A stretch of DNA of 64,000 nt from a gamma proteobacterium symbiont of Ctena orbiculata (GTDB lineage: Bacteria > Pseudomonadota > Gammaproteobacteria > Chromatiales > Chromatiaceae), in NCBI GenBank assembly GCA_003058495.1, contig QBVC01000023.1, positions 1-64,000 on the forward strand. The letters run 5' to 3'. Both the position numbers and the translations under genes were made by a program. Numbering within the stretch: position 1 is the stretch's first letter; the number at the start of each line of letters is the position of its first letter. This document shows positions 9,440 to 17,996 of the stretch, in pieces. A model generated the notes under the pieces. It had not been told where the DNA came from and searched no databases. It saw only the letters and a program-made list of their open reading frames with translations.

Positions 9440-11416
9440 ACCGGCATCTGCCCGGTCATCCTGCTGCGCCTTCTTGGCTTCGATGGGGCGCAGCCACTCA
9501 ACAGGAAGAGCGATCGGCAGGTCACCCAGCCGGTAGCTGTAGATCACGGTATAGGCCAGAACCCGCTTCAGGTATTCCCTGGTTTCTCTGAAGGGTACGG
9601 TTTCGATCCAGACATCGCTTGCTTGAGACTCTTCGGGCAACCAGCTCATTACCCTGTGAGGTCCGGCATTATAGGCCGCGGTGGCGAGCACCGGGCTCTC
9701 CTGCAGCTGGCGGTAGATCATATTCAGATAACCCGCACCGAGTTTTATGTTGAGCTCAGGTCGATAGAGATCCTCGGGTTTGCCAAGAGACTGTTTCAGC
9801 TCCTTGGCCATCTGCTTCGCGGTCTTGGGCATCAGCTGCATCAATCCGCGGGCTCCCGCGGATGACTTTGCATCACTCATGAAGGCGCTCTCCTGGCGCA
9901 TGATTGCATAGATCCATGCGCTATCGATGCCGTGATCCCTTGCCTGGTCGGTGATCGCCTCTCTGTGGGCCAGGGGGAATCGCAACTCCAAGTCGTTCCA
10001 TAGGCGTAAGCGGGCCAGGGTGATGATGCTCTGGGACGGCCATTGCCATTTTTCGGCAAGACGGGCGGCCGCTTTCAGTTCAGCAGGGAGGGCGCCGTCG
10101 AGGGCTAGATTCCACTCCTGGCGCGCCAATAACGGACGATCCAGGTGAATCAGTTCCCGGGCGCGAACCAGTCCGGGTCGCTTTGCCAGGGCCTCGACGA
10201 GTTGCTCGTCTGCCTGCAGCGCAGCGTGTGAAAGCTTCGGTTCACCGCCGAGGCGCTGCGCGGCGAGAAAGCCGTAATAGCTGCGCTCCTGGGCGAGACG
10301 GTGCAGCAGTTTTTTACCCTCCTCTTCACGATCCAGCTCGATGAGTGCGCGGGAGCGCCAGTAGCGCCACTGCTCCTGATCGGCCTCCTGCGGGGAGAGG
10401 GATTCGACGATCTGCAACACCCACTGCCAGTCGTTTTCCTGGAGTGCGGCCTGCAGCTGTTTTTCAGAGAGCCCGCTGTCGAGCTGCAGATGACCGGGGA
10501 GCAGCGATATCAGCCGCCGGTTGTGCCTCTTGTCGGGGTCCCGCGCCAGGCTGCTCGCCAGGGTATAGGCGATCTTGCGCTGTTGCGCGTCGGAGAAGAG
10601 GGCCCGATCGTGGAACTTCTCCCAGGCGATGAGGGCGCTCTCGAGATCCCGCCAGGCAAGCCTGCGTATCGCTTGCATGGCCATCTCGTCACGCATGGGA
10701 TGGGTGTTGTTGAGCAGTGTCATCACCTGCTTCGGATGGTGGTAGAGCTTCAGCCAACGATCGACCATGTGGGTTTCGTCTTGCGGCAGATAGCGCTTCA
10801 GATAGCGCGCGAGCCGGGTCTTGCCGGCGGACATGGCCAGATTGATGCGTTGCCAAACCAGCGACGTGTTCAGCTTGCCATCGGCAATCCAGGCGGAGAA
10901 TACCGGATCGCAGGCCTCGGGTTGCGAGCGGCCGCTCAGCCAAATCGGTGTCACCGCTGCAAAGGCCTCATGCTTTCGTCCCGTCTCGATCAGTGCCTGG
11001 AGGCGATTGCACTGCTGCTCGATGGATCCGCCTTCGCGGGAAAACCTGAGATAACTGGCCCACAGTCGCTCTTTTGCCAACAGGGCCAGCCAGTGGGACC
11101 TCAGTTTGCTCATGAGGGGCGTCCCCTGCAGCCATTTGAGTCGGTTGGTAATGCTTTGCATCGATTGCCGGTCGAGTGTGGTCAAGGTTTCCTGATAGTC
11201 GAGATAGGGCAGCAGGGGGTAGTCGAGCAACTCATCTTTGAGCTGCAGATAGGTTTCGCTCTCCTGGTTTGTTAACGCCTCTTCAGCGGCGATGAAAAGC
11301 ACCCTTTGCCGCAGCAGGCGGGATTCATCCTGGGGGATCGCTGCGGCGGCTGCCGGTGAGGTGATGATTGTCCAGGTTAGCAGGGTTGACAGTAGGCTAT
11401 GGAGACAGTGACGCAT
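9428..11416 (-). CDS. slt: soluble lytic murein transglycosylase
   Basis: 662 aa; catalytic region AIMRQESAFMSDAKSSAGARGLMQLMPKTAKQMAKEL, GAGYLNMIYRQL, ATAAYNAGPHRVMSWL. Confidence 0.95.
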   Translation of the reverse strand: MRHCLHSLLSTLLTWTIITSPAAAAAIPQDESRLLRQRVLFIAAEEALTNQESETYLQLKDELLDYPLLPYLDYQETLTTLDRQSMQSITNRLKWLQGTPLMSKLRSHWLALLAKERLWASYLRFSREGGSIEQQCNRLQALIETGRKHEAFAAVTPIWLSGRSQPEACDPVFSAWIADGKLNTSLVWQRINLAMSAGKTRLARYLKRYLPQDETHMVDRWLKLYHHPKQVMTLLNNTHPMRDEMAMQAIRRLAWRDLESALIAWEKFHDRALFSDAQQRKIAYTLASSLARDPDKRHNRRLISLLPGHLQLDSGLSEKQLQAALQENDWQWVLQIVESLSPQEADQEQWRYWRSRALIELDREEEGKKLLHRLAQERSYYGFLAAQRLGGEPKLSHAALQADEQLVEALAKRPGLVRARELIHLDRPLLARQEWNLALDGALPAELKAAARLAEKWQWPSQSIITLARLRLWNDLELRFPLAHREAITDQARDHGIDSAWIYAIMRQESAFMSDAKSSAGARGLMQLMPKTAKQMAKELKQSLGKPEDLYRPELNIKLGAGYLNMIYRQLQESPVLATAAYNAGPHRVMSWLPEESQASDVWIETVPFRETREYLKRVLAYTVIYSYRLGDLPIALPVEWLRPIEAKKAQQDDRADAGSDV

Positions 11417-11566
11417 CGCTAATCGGTACCAGGCCGGGTAGGGTAAAGGGTAAATTTATCCACGCTTGTTTTATTGATTACCGGGGCCTGATAGTGTTGA
11501 TAGGCCCTAGCAGAATAGTAGCAGCTACTCGGCATTTATGGTGCGGGTTTGAACCCTATTTGACAT

Positions 11567-12790
11567 TCACAACTTGTCACTGTTCAAAAGCTCGATCCAA
11601 TGAACAACGGGTCGATCCACGTGCTTTTGCAGATGGGTAAGGCATCCGATATTGGCGGTGGCGATGATATCGGGTTGGTCCGCTTGCAGTGAGCGACTTT
11701 TACGTCGACCCAATTCATCCGCGAGCCTGGATTGCAGCACCGAGTAGGTGCCCGCCGATCCGCAGCAGAGATGGGGATCCTCGACCAGAGTCAGCTGATA
11801 GCCGAGTCGCCGCAGAATGTTTTCTACACAGCCTGCCAGTCCTTGACCATGCTGCAGGGTGCAGGAGGAGTGAAAGGCGATTCTGGATCGGTTGTTGAGT
11901 CCCTTTTTCAGCTGTTCGAACTCCTCTCTCTCGATTATTTCCGCGATATCCCGGGTGCGCGCCGCCAGGTGTCTGGCCGTCTCGGCATAGTCGGGATCCT
12001 CCGCCAGAAGCTCGCCGTACTCCTTGACCATCTGGGCGCATCCGCTGGCGGTGATGATCAGGGCCTCCGCACCCGCCTGCAAATGGGGCCACCAGGCATC
12101 GATATTGCGTCTGGCGGCGCGCTTGGCCGCTTCCTCATCATCCAGGTGGTAGGCCACGGCGCCGCAACAGCCGGCCGATGGGGTCGGAATGAGGCTGATT
12201 CCCAGACGATCGAGCACCTGTGCCGTGGCGAGGTTGATTGAGGGCGCCAACGAGGGTTGCACGCAGCCGTCGAGGATCAGCATCTTGCGCGGGTGGTTTA
12301 CCCTTGGCCAAGGGGCAGCGGACCGGTTTCTGGGTGGAATGTTACGCCTGAGTTTTGCCGGAAGCAGCGGTTTGAATGCCTGTCCCAGACTCAATAAAAA
12401 AGAGAAATAGCCCCTATCGGGTATCACTTTGCGCAGCAGCCACCGCTGCAATCTGTCAACCAATGGTCGGCGATAGTTGTCCGCCATATGGAGGCGGCCG
12501 ATCTCCAGCAATCGGCCGTATTCAACCCCGGAGGGGCAGGTCGTTTCACAACTGCGGCAAAGCAGGCAACGGTCGAGGTGCCGTTGTACACTGGCGGTGG
12601 GCTGCGCCCCCTCGAGCAGCTGCTTGATCTGGTAGATTCGGCCGCGCGGGCTGTCCAGTTCGTCGCTCAACAGCTGATAGGTGGGGCAAGTGGCCGTGCA
12701 GAAACCGCAGTGGACGCAATTGCGCAGAATTGATTCCGCCTTGCGCCCCGCATCTGTGCTGAGTATCTGCTGGCTTATCTGGGTCTGCAT
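11567..12790 (-). CDS. glcF: glycolate oxidase iron-sulfur subunit
   Basis: 407 aa; two 4Fe-4S motifs CVHCGFCTATCPTY and CLLCRSCETTCPSGVEYG; CCG motifs GCCGAVAYHL and CCGSAGTYSVLQ. Confidence 0.93.
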   Translation of the reverse strand: MQTQISQQILSTDAGRKAESILRNCVHCGFCTATCPTYQLLSDELDSPRGRIYQIKQLLEGAQPTASVQRHLDRCLLCRSCETTCPSGVEYGRLLEIGRLHMADNYRRPLVDRLQRWLLRKVIPDRGYFSFLLSLGQAFKPLLPAKLRRNIPPRNRSAAPWPRVNHPRKMLILDGCVQPSLAPSINLATAQVLDRLGISLIPTPSAGCCGAVAYHLDDEEAAKRAARRNIDAWWPHLQAGAEALIITASGCAQMVKEYGELLAEDPDYAETARHLAARTRDIAEIIEREEFEQLKKGLNNRSRIAFHSSCTLQHGQGLAGCVENILRRLGYQLTLVEDPHLCCGSAGTYSVLQSRLADELGRRKSRSLQADQPDIIATANIGCLTHLQKHVDRPVVHWIELLNSDKL

Positions 12791-12946
12791 CGAGCTTCAA
12801 TTATCCGGTGTTTGGGGTATTGTGATGAGAATCGACGGGAAAACCAACATATTCCATGAGATCCCCAAGGGAGTTAATTATTCTGTGGATGATATAAGAT
12901 TTAGCATTATCTTAGTGTGAAAAGTGACTGAGGCAAGATTGAGTAT

Positions 12947-13381
12947 ATGAACGATTCAACGAGCGAGATGGAATTTGAACTGAGTAGCGGCGTCGCCGCG
13001 TTTGAAGGAAAGAACTTTTCCCGCGCCGCCACGCTGCTTTCACCATTGGCGGAGAAGGGCAACACCGAGGCCCAATATCGGATGGCGATCATGGCCCAGG
13101 GGGGGCTCGGTATGGTTGTCAATGAGTTGATGGCCTATAAATACATGAAAGCGGCAGCGGAGGCGGGCCATCCGATGGCGCAACACGGACTCGGGTTCAT
13201 GTATCTCGAAGGGGAGTGTATCGAACAGAATCTGGGCAGGGCGGTAGCCTGGTTCAAGAAAGCCGCGGAGCAGGGACTGGCGGGCTCTCAAACCACCCTT
13301 GCCATGATGTATGAAGAGGGGCGCGGGGTGGAAAAAGATCCGGAAGAGGCCAAACGCTGGTATGAGAAGGCCGGCTTTTGA
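12947..13381 (+). CDS. Sel1-like repeat (TPR-type) protein
   Basis: 144 aa; repeats AAEAGHPMAQHGLGFMYLEG, AAEQGLAGSQTTLAMMYEEGRGV. Confidence 0.88.
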   Translation: MNDSTSEMEFELSSGVAAFEGKNFSRAATLLSPLAEKGNTEAQYRMAIMAQGGLGMVVNELMAYKYMKAAAEAGHPMAQHGLGFMYLEGECIEQNLGRAVAWFKKAAEQGLAGSQTTLAMMYEEGRGVEKDPEEAKRWYEKAGF

Positions 13382-13440
13382 TCAACCCGGCCCCGCACCG
13401 CTTCCAGGGCGTTGCAAGACGATGGTGATGAAACTCAATT

Positions 13441-15279
13441 TCAGGTCAGGGTAGACCAGAGACTGTCGAAATCGGAATCGTTTCCGGTTTCATCATCCTT
13501 TTCGTCCTCGGAGGCCGCGGCGGCATCATCCAGGTAGATGAATTGGTACTGTGATATGGAGCCACTCGATTCGAGCAGCCTGGTCAATTTGATATCCTTG
13601 CTCTCTTCGCCGTTGTCTATCGACACTATCCTGCCTACATCGAATGCCTGGGCGGCGCAGATGAAGCTGGTTGGCTGACCCGACGTGCCCACCTCGGGCA
13701 GCAGCAGGCACTCATCGCTCTTTTTTGTCTTATGTTCCGGGTCGGCAGCGGTGATGGCAAGTGCGTTGGGGGCGATCATCTGAACCCCCACCCGCATTGA
13801 ATCCTGGTCGGAACTGCGCATCCAGCGCACTATGCCTACACCGAATTGGGTGGCGGACATGGCGGACTGTACCCCGATCAGCTCGCCAACCTGGATCTTT
13901 GGGATCTTCTTGCCCCGCCAATCCAGGCAATAGCCGCCCGCACTCTCGTTGATGGTGTGGAAGAGGCTCGTGGCGTTGTCAAGCTGGCTCTTCTCGTTAT
14001 CTTCCCAGATCTTCACCTCATCTTCCTGGGGGAGTTCGAAACTGCTGTATTCCGTTGAATTCGGCCCGAACTCCTCAAAGTCTCCACGACGGGGATTGTA
14101 GGCCGCCACATCCATCGGCATCAGCGTAAAATGCTCCGATACCTTGAGTTCGCCGCCCTGGGCAAACTGGGTTTCGATCCAGGTGCCGTCTTCAACCGAT
14201 TTATCATCAGCCTGAATGGGCTCGTCCCCCAACATGATCAGTTTGTAGACAGAGCGAAGGCCAACCGCGACACGCAGTTCGAAATTAAGTTTTGTACGCA
14301 CAAAGGCCCGCTTCTGCGCCTTTGACCAGAGCATGAGCAACTGGCGTATCAAACTCTTGCTGAGCTCTTTGGTTCCGTAGAGGCTGGGGGCCTCATCGGC
14401 CTTGTCGATAAACAGATCCCGCAGGCTTGAAAGCAGGGGGGTCACATCCAGTATCTGCAGATATTTACTGTCGGTTTGTTCAATCCGGGTCTCATGGGTG
14501 GGTGCCAGGTCCGCATCCTGATGAATAGTGATGGTGTACTCTTCCGGTGCATCATCGTAGGGGCGGATTAAGGTATATCTACTCCATTCAAGCAGGGTGT
14601 CGAATAGCTGAAGATTCTCCCTTTGGCGCATCTTGTAGGGGGATGACAAGGAAAACAGCAGGCAGCGGCGATACATCTCGTCGATGTTTGAACGTATCGC
14701 GCTCGTCTCGAGTTTGTCTTCGATGGTGTATGAACCGATCCCGTAGCGGCTGGCAAGCCGATGGAGTGTGTGGAGTTCCCGCCAAGTGCGTTTGGGATAG
14801 CTGTCGTAGACCAGCACCGAGAGCAGGATAACCCGAGACAAGTAGCTTATACAGCGGTGAATCGCCAAGGTCAGCTGGGTGGTGTCCGGTGAGCCGCGAC
14901 TCTCCATCAGCAGATCGACAATAGCGGCTTTATAGGCAGTCGCCATGCCGCTGTGGAGCTCCCGGTTGAGGTTGGCTATCTTGTGAGCCTTCTCACTGAG
15001 GGGAAAGCGAACCCCGGTGTAATGTTTGTTCAGATTCGAACTGACATAACCCAGAGGCTCCCTTAGTTGCTCGGCACAGAGGATGCGCTTGGAACTCTCA
15101 AGTTCGGTTTTGTTGAACGAACGTAGTGTCTGGAATAGCTTGCGCGCGGTTTCACCCACGTTGGCAACCGGCAGTTCCCTGGCCCAGGCGGCAAGTTTCT
15201 TGTCATCGAGAAAAAAAGAGTTGCCCGACGGGGGTGCCTGTTCGGGAATCCTTAAGCCTGTTGGATTGGTTGTTGCCAT
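13441..15279 (-). CDS. hypothetical protein, possibly a PilZ/FimW-like cyclic-di-GMP-binding family member
   Basis: 612 aa; C-terminal beta-rich NPRRGDFEEFGP ... ESAGGYCLDWRGKKIPKIQVGELIGVQ; family call tentative. Confidence 0.55.
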   Translation of the reverse strand: MATTNPTGLRIPEQAPPSGNSFFLDDKKLAAWARELPVANVGETARKLFQTLRSFNKTELESSKRILCAEQLREPLGYVSSNLNKHYTGVRFPLSEKAHKIANLNRELHSGMATAYKAAIVDLLMESRGSPDTTQLTLAIHRCISYLSRVILLSVLVYDSYPKRTWRELHTLHRLASRYGIGSYTIEDKLETSAIRSNIDEMYRRCLLFSLSSPYKMRQRENLQLFDTLLEWSRYTLIRPYDDAPEEYTITIHQDADLAPTHETRIEQTDSKYLQILDVTPLLSSLRDLFIDKADEAPSLYGTKELSKSLIRQLLMLWSKAQKRAFVRTKLNFELRVAVGLRSVYKLIMLGDEPIQADDKSVEDGTWIETQFAQGGELKVSEHFTLMPMDVAAYNPRRGDFEEFGPNSTEYSSFELPQEDEVKIWEDNEKSQLDNATSLFHTINESAGGYCLDWRGKKIPKIQVGELIGVQSAMSATQFGVGIVRWMRSSDQDSMRVGVQMIAPNALAITAADPEHKTKKSDECLLLPEVGTSGQPTSFICAAQAFDVGRIVSIDNGEESKDIKLTRLLESSGSISQYQFIYLDDAAAASEDEKDDETGNDSDFDSLWSTLT

Positions 15280-15799
15280 ATCGATTGTACTGCCGAGGCT
15301 TTTCAGTTGTTCACATTAAGTAGAGAATAGTCATTTTTCACATCAGTACTACAGACATATCTCCTTATCCGGGCCAAAAACACGACAAACGGTAGTGGCT
15401 ATCTGACCCCAACTGCAACCGACCCCTGCCAACCCAAGCTTGGTTGCGGAAATCGTAGAACTCTGTCCTTTCGCCGAGAGTTGGGGCGAGAGCTTGTTGC
15501 TGAAGGAGGCATGTCACATCATGTGATCCGGTCTGTATAAACGTCCTTGATTTCGTAGACTGCTGATTTGACGACAAAATACAGAAATTGTGTCCAATTG
15601 TAAAATACCTTAGTTACTATAGGTTTTTGAGGTATGGGATTTCAGGATTTACGCCTGTTTGATAGCTATAACTACTTGTAAATGTGAGACAAATCAAGCT
15701 GGACGGCCTTGTGGTCAGGCAGCGTGGCGCGCTATTCTTCGGTGTTCAGGCGTTTACTTCCTCAACACATCGATCTCAATGAAAAACGATAGCTAAACC

Positions 15800-16465
15800 A
15801 TGAATCAGGAAACAGAAATCAAACTGGTCAGTTTTCGCCTTTGTCCCTTCGTTCAGCGCTCGGTCATTCTGCTGGAGAGGAAGGGGGTTCGCTATCAGAT
15901 CGAATATATCGAGCTGGAGCATCCACCCCAGTGGTTTCAACAACTCTCGCCGCTGGGAAAGGTGCCGCTGCTGCTTGTCGATGGAGAGGTACTGTTCGAA
16001 TCCGCCGTGATCCTCGACTATATCGACGAGAGCTTCCCACCCAGGTTCCATCCCGAGGACAACCTGAAAAGGGCTCGGCACAAGGCATGGATCGAGTTCG
16101 GTTCATCGCTGCTGGTACTGCAGCATGAATTGGCGATGGCAGCGGATCGCAGGGTTGTGGATGAAAAAAGGGGAGATCTGCAAGCCAAGCTTAACTATTT
16201 GGTGGCGCCCCTCGAGGAGGGATTATTTGGTGATTCCGTCTATTTTTCCCTCGTCGATGCCGCCTTTGCACCGCTCTTCATGCGGCTCGATCTGCTGTCC
16301 CGATTAAATCCATTGGCGAAGGTGGACTATCCGCGAGCCGTTGCCGGATGGGCAGAGAGGCTTGCCTCTCTGCCCTGTGTCAAAGACTCTGTTGTCGAAG
16401 ATTTTCCGCAGCGTTTCAGCGCCTACCTGGAGAGCAAGGGGGCCTGGCTGGTCATGGCCGGCTAA
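15800..16465 (+). CDS. glutathione S-transferase family protein
   Basis: 221 aa; LCPFVQRSVILLERKGV, PPQWFQQLSPLGKVPLLLVDGEVLFESAVILDYIDE. Confidence 0.9.
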   Translation: MNQETEIKLVSFRLCPFVQRSVILLERKGVRYQIEYIELEHPPQWFQQLSPLGKVPLLLVDGEVLFESAVILDYIDESFPPRFHPEDNLKRARHKAWIEFGSSLLVLQHELAMAADRRVVDEKRGDLQAKLNYLVAPLEEGLFGDSVYFSLVDAAFAPLFMRLDLLSRLNPLAKVDYPRAVAGWAERLASLPCVKDSVVEDFPQRFSAYLESKGAWLVMAG

Positions 16466-16471
16466 CGGATC

Positions 16472-17095
16472 TCATGGTGCCGCACCGGACTCCTTGGCCA
16501 CCAGCTGAGAGACAATCTCAAACATACGGCTGTAGCTGCCGGCAAGACTGCCGCTGGTCTTGTATTTTCCGTTGATGCCAATGGCGGGGACGCCGTCCAA
16601 TTGATAACGCTGCCCCAGCTTTCTCGCATTCTGCACCTTCACATAGACGCCGAAAGAGTTCAATGCATCGAGAAATTTCTGTCTGTCAACGCCCTGCTCG
16701 ACGGCAAACTCAATTAACGAATCCTTGTCATAGAGCTTCCTTTTCTTATCGTGCAGCGCCTCAAACAGGGGATTGTGAAGCGTTTCGGTCAATCCCAATA
16801 TCTCCGCTGCATAGTAGAACTGGGCGTGGACTGTCCATTTATTGTTCAACGGCGCGGGCACGCGGATGAACGATACATTCTCAGGTTTCTTCTCCAGCCA
16901 CGCCTCGAGCTGTGGCTCCATCTGATAGCAGTGCGGGCATCCATACCAGAAAAACTCTATCACCTCCACCTTGCCGTCAGGTGCGGTTGTGGCGACGGGG
17001 GGTTCGATCGGGTCCCAGCCTTCGCCCCATTCAGCCTGCGCTGTTTGCATTATCAACAAGGGCAGAAGTAGTAAGATTTTATAGTTCCAGGGCAT
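16472..17095 (-). CDS. dsbA: thiol:disulfide interchange protein DsbA
   Basis: Signal peptide; VIEFFWYGCPHCYQMEPQLEAWL (CPHC active site), cis-Pro GVPAIGINGKY; likely start ATG 17095. Confidence 0.92.
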   Translation of the reverse strand: MPWNYKILLLLPLLIMQTAQAEWGEGWDPIEPPVATTAPDGKVEVIEFFWYGCPHCYQMEPQLEAWLEKKPENVSFIRVPAPLNNKWTVHAQFYYAAEILGLTETLHNPLFEALHDKKRKLYDKDSLIEFAVEQGVDRQKFLDALNSFGVYVKVQNARKLGQRYQLDGVPAIGINGKYKTSGSLAGSYSRMFEIVSQLVAKESGAAP

Positions 17096-17248
17096 GTTAT
17101 GTCCTTCAGTCAGTAACAAAAATTGTTGAGGATTGAATCCTATTGGAACCTATTAGAAATTTGAATAGCGTTATGGTTCCCGGTAGTGTATATCGGATTC
17201 AGATCGAATATTTCACGGCATATACTAACTCAGATTTCAAACAAGTCT

Positions 17249-17512
17249 ATGCGAAACAGTCTGATAGAGCAGCACGTCGAAGCCATCTGCGAGAAAGGGT
17301 GCAGGTCGGTGCGGGAAGATATTCGATTACTCAGCCGGGGTGTTGTTCTGCCTGAGTTGAGTGATCTGGACGAGTTAAGCCGACAGTTGGTGCTGAAGGA
17401 GTTACGTTCAATCATGGCAGTGTATGGTGATGGATGCCCGGTTACACAACCCCCACTGAGTGAGAAAGGCGGCCTAGGGCATGACCAAAGAAAGAAGACT
17501 ACGTCTCGGTAG
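17249..17512 (+). CDS. small hypothetical protein overlapping the downstream SET-domain gene
   Basis: MRNSLIEQHVEAICEKGCRSVREDIRLLSRG...; overlaps 17481-17816 by 32 nt, suggesting coupling. Confidence 0.55.
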   Translation: MRNSLIEQHVEAICEKGCRSVREDIRLLSRGVVLPELSDLDELSRQLVLKELRSIMAVYGDGCPVTQPPLSEKGGLGHDQRKKTTSR

Positions 17513-17816
17513 CATCGTCTACAAGGCACCCTCCGAAATCCACGGCAATGGCTTGTTCGCCAAGGTCGCGTTTGGCAGGGGAGACTATATCGGCACCTAT
17601 GAGGGCCCTGCCGCGAAGCGGGACGGCACCTATGTCCTCTGGGTGTTCGAGGATGGCAAGGATCCGGTGGGCCGCAGCGGCCGCAACCTGCTGCGCTATC
17701 TAAACCACCAGGACGAGGGGAATGCCGAATTCGACGGCTTCGATCTCTATGCCTTGGATGACATCGAGCCCCACGAAGAGATCACCTTCGACTACGGCGG
17801 CTGGGAAGAGGCATAG
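17481..17816 (+). CDS. SET domain-containing protein (putative protein-lysine methyltransferase)
   Basis: 111 aa; IHGNGLFAKVAFGRGDYIGTYEG, RNLLRYLNHQDEGNAEF, IEPHEEITFDYG. Confidence 0.9.
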   Translation: MTKERRLRLGSIVYKAPSEIHGNGLFAKVAFGRGDYIGTYEGPAAKRDGTYVLWVFEDGKDPVGRSGRNLLRYLNHQDEGNAEFDGFDLYALDDIEPHEEITFDYGGWEEA

Positions 17817-17872
17817 TATCTCTCCACAGTTTCCGACTGCCCCGACATGGCCACTGAACAAGCGCCACACTG

Positions 17873-17979
17873 AAGTTTTGAGTTTAGGAGTTCGCTTCGC
17901 TCACGACTTTCAAGGTTTATTTCATCAAATATCTCTTGCGGCACAAGACCCGATGGCTGCCCAGGACAACTCAAAACTT
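17873..17979. repeat. 107-bp intergenic segment bounded by a perfect 12-bp inverted repeat
   Basis: AAGTTTTGAGTT (17873-17884) and AACTCAAAACTT (17968-17979). Confidence 0.5.
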
Positions 17980-17996
17980 TTCAATACCATGGGGTC

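Noticed and set aside
15365-15577. 70-aa minus-strand ORF in the 15.3-15.8 kb spacer
   Set aside because: No motif and AT-rich non-coding character; not supported as a gene.
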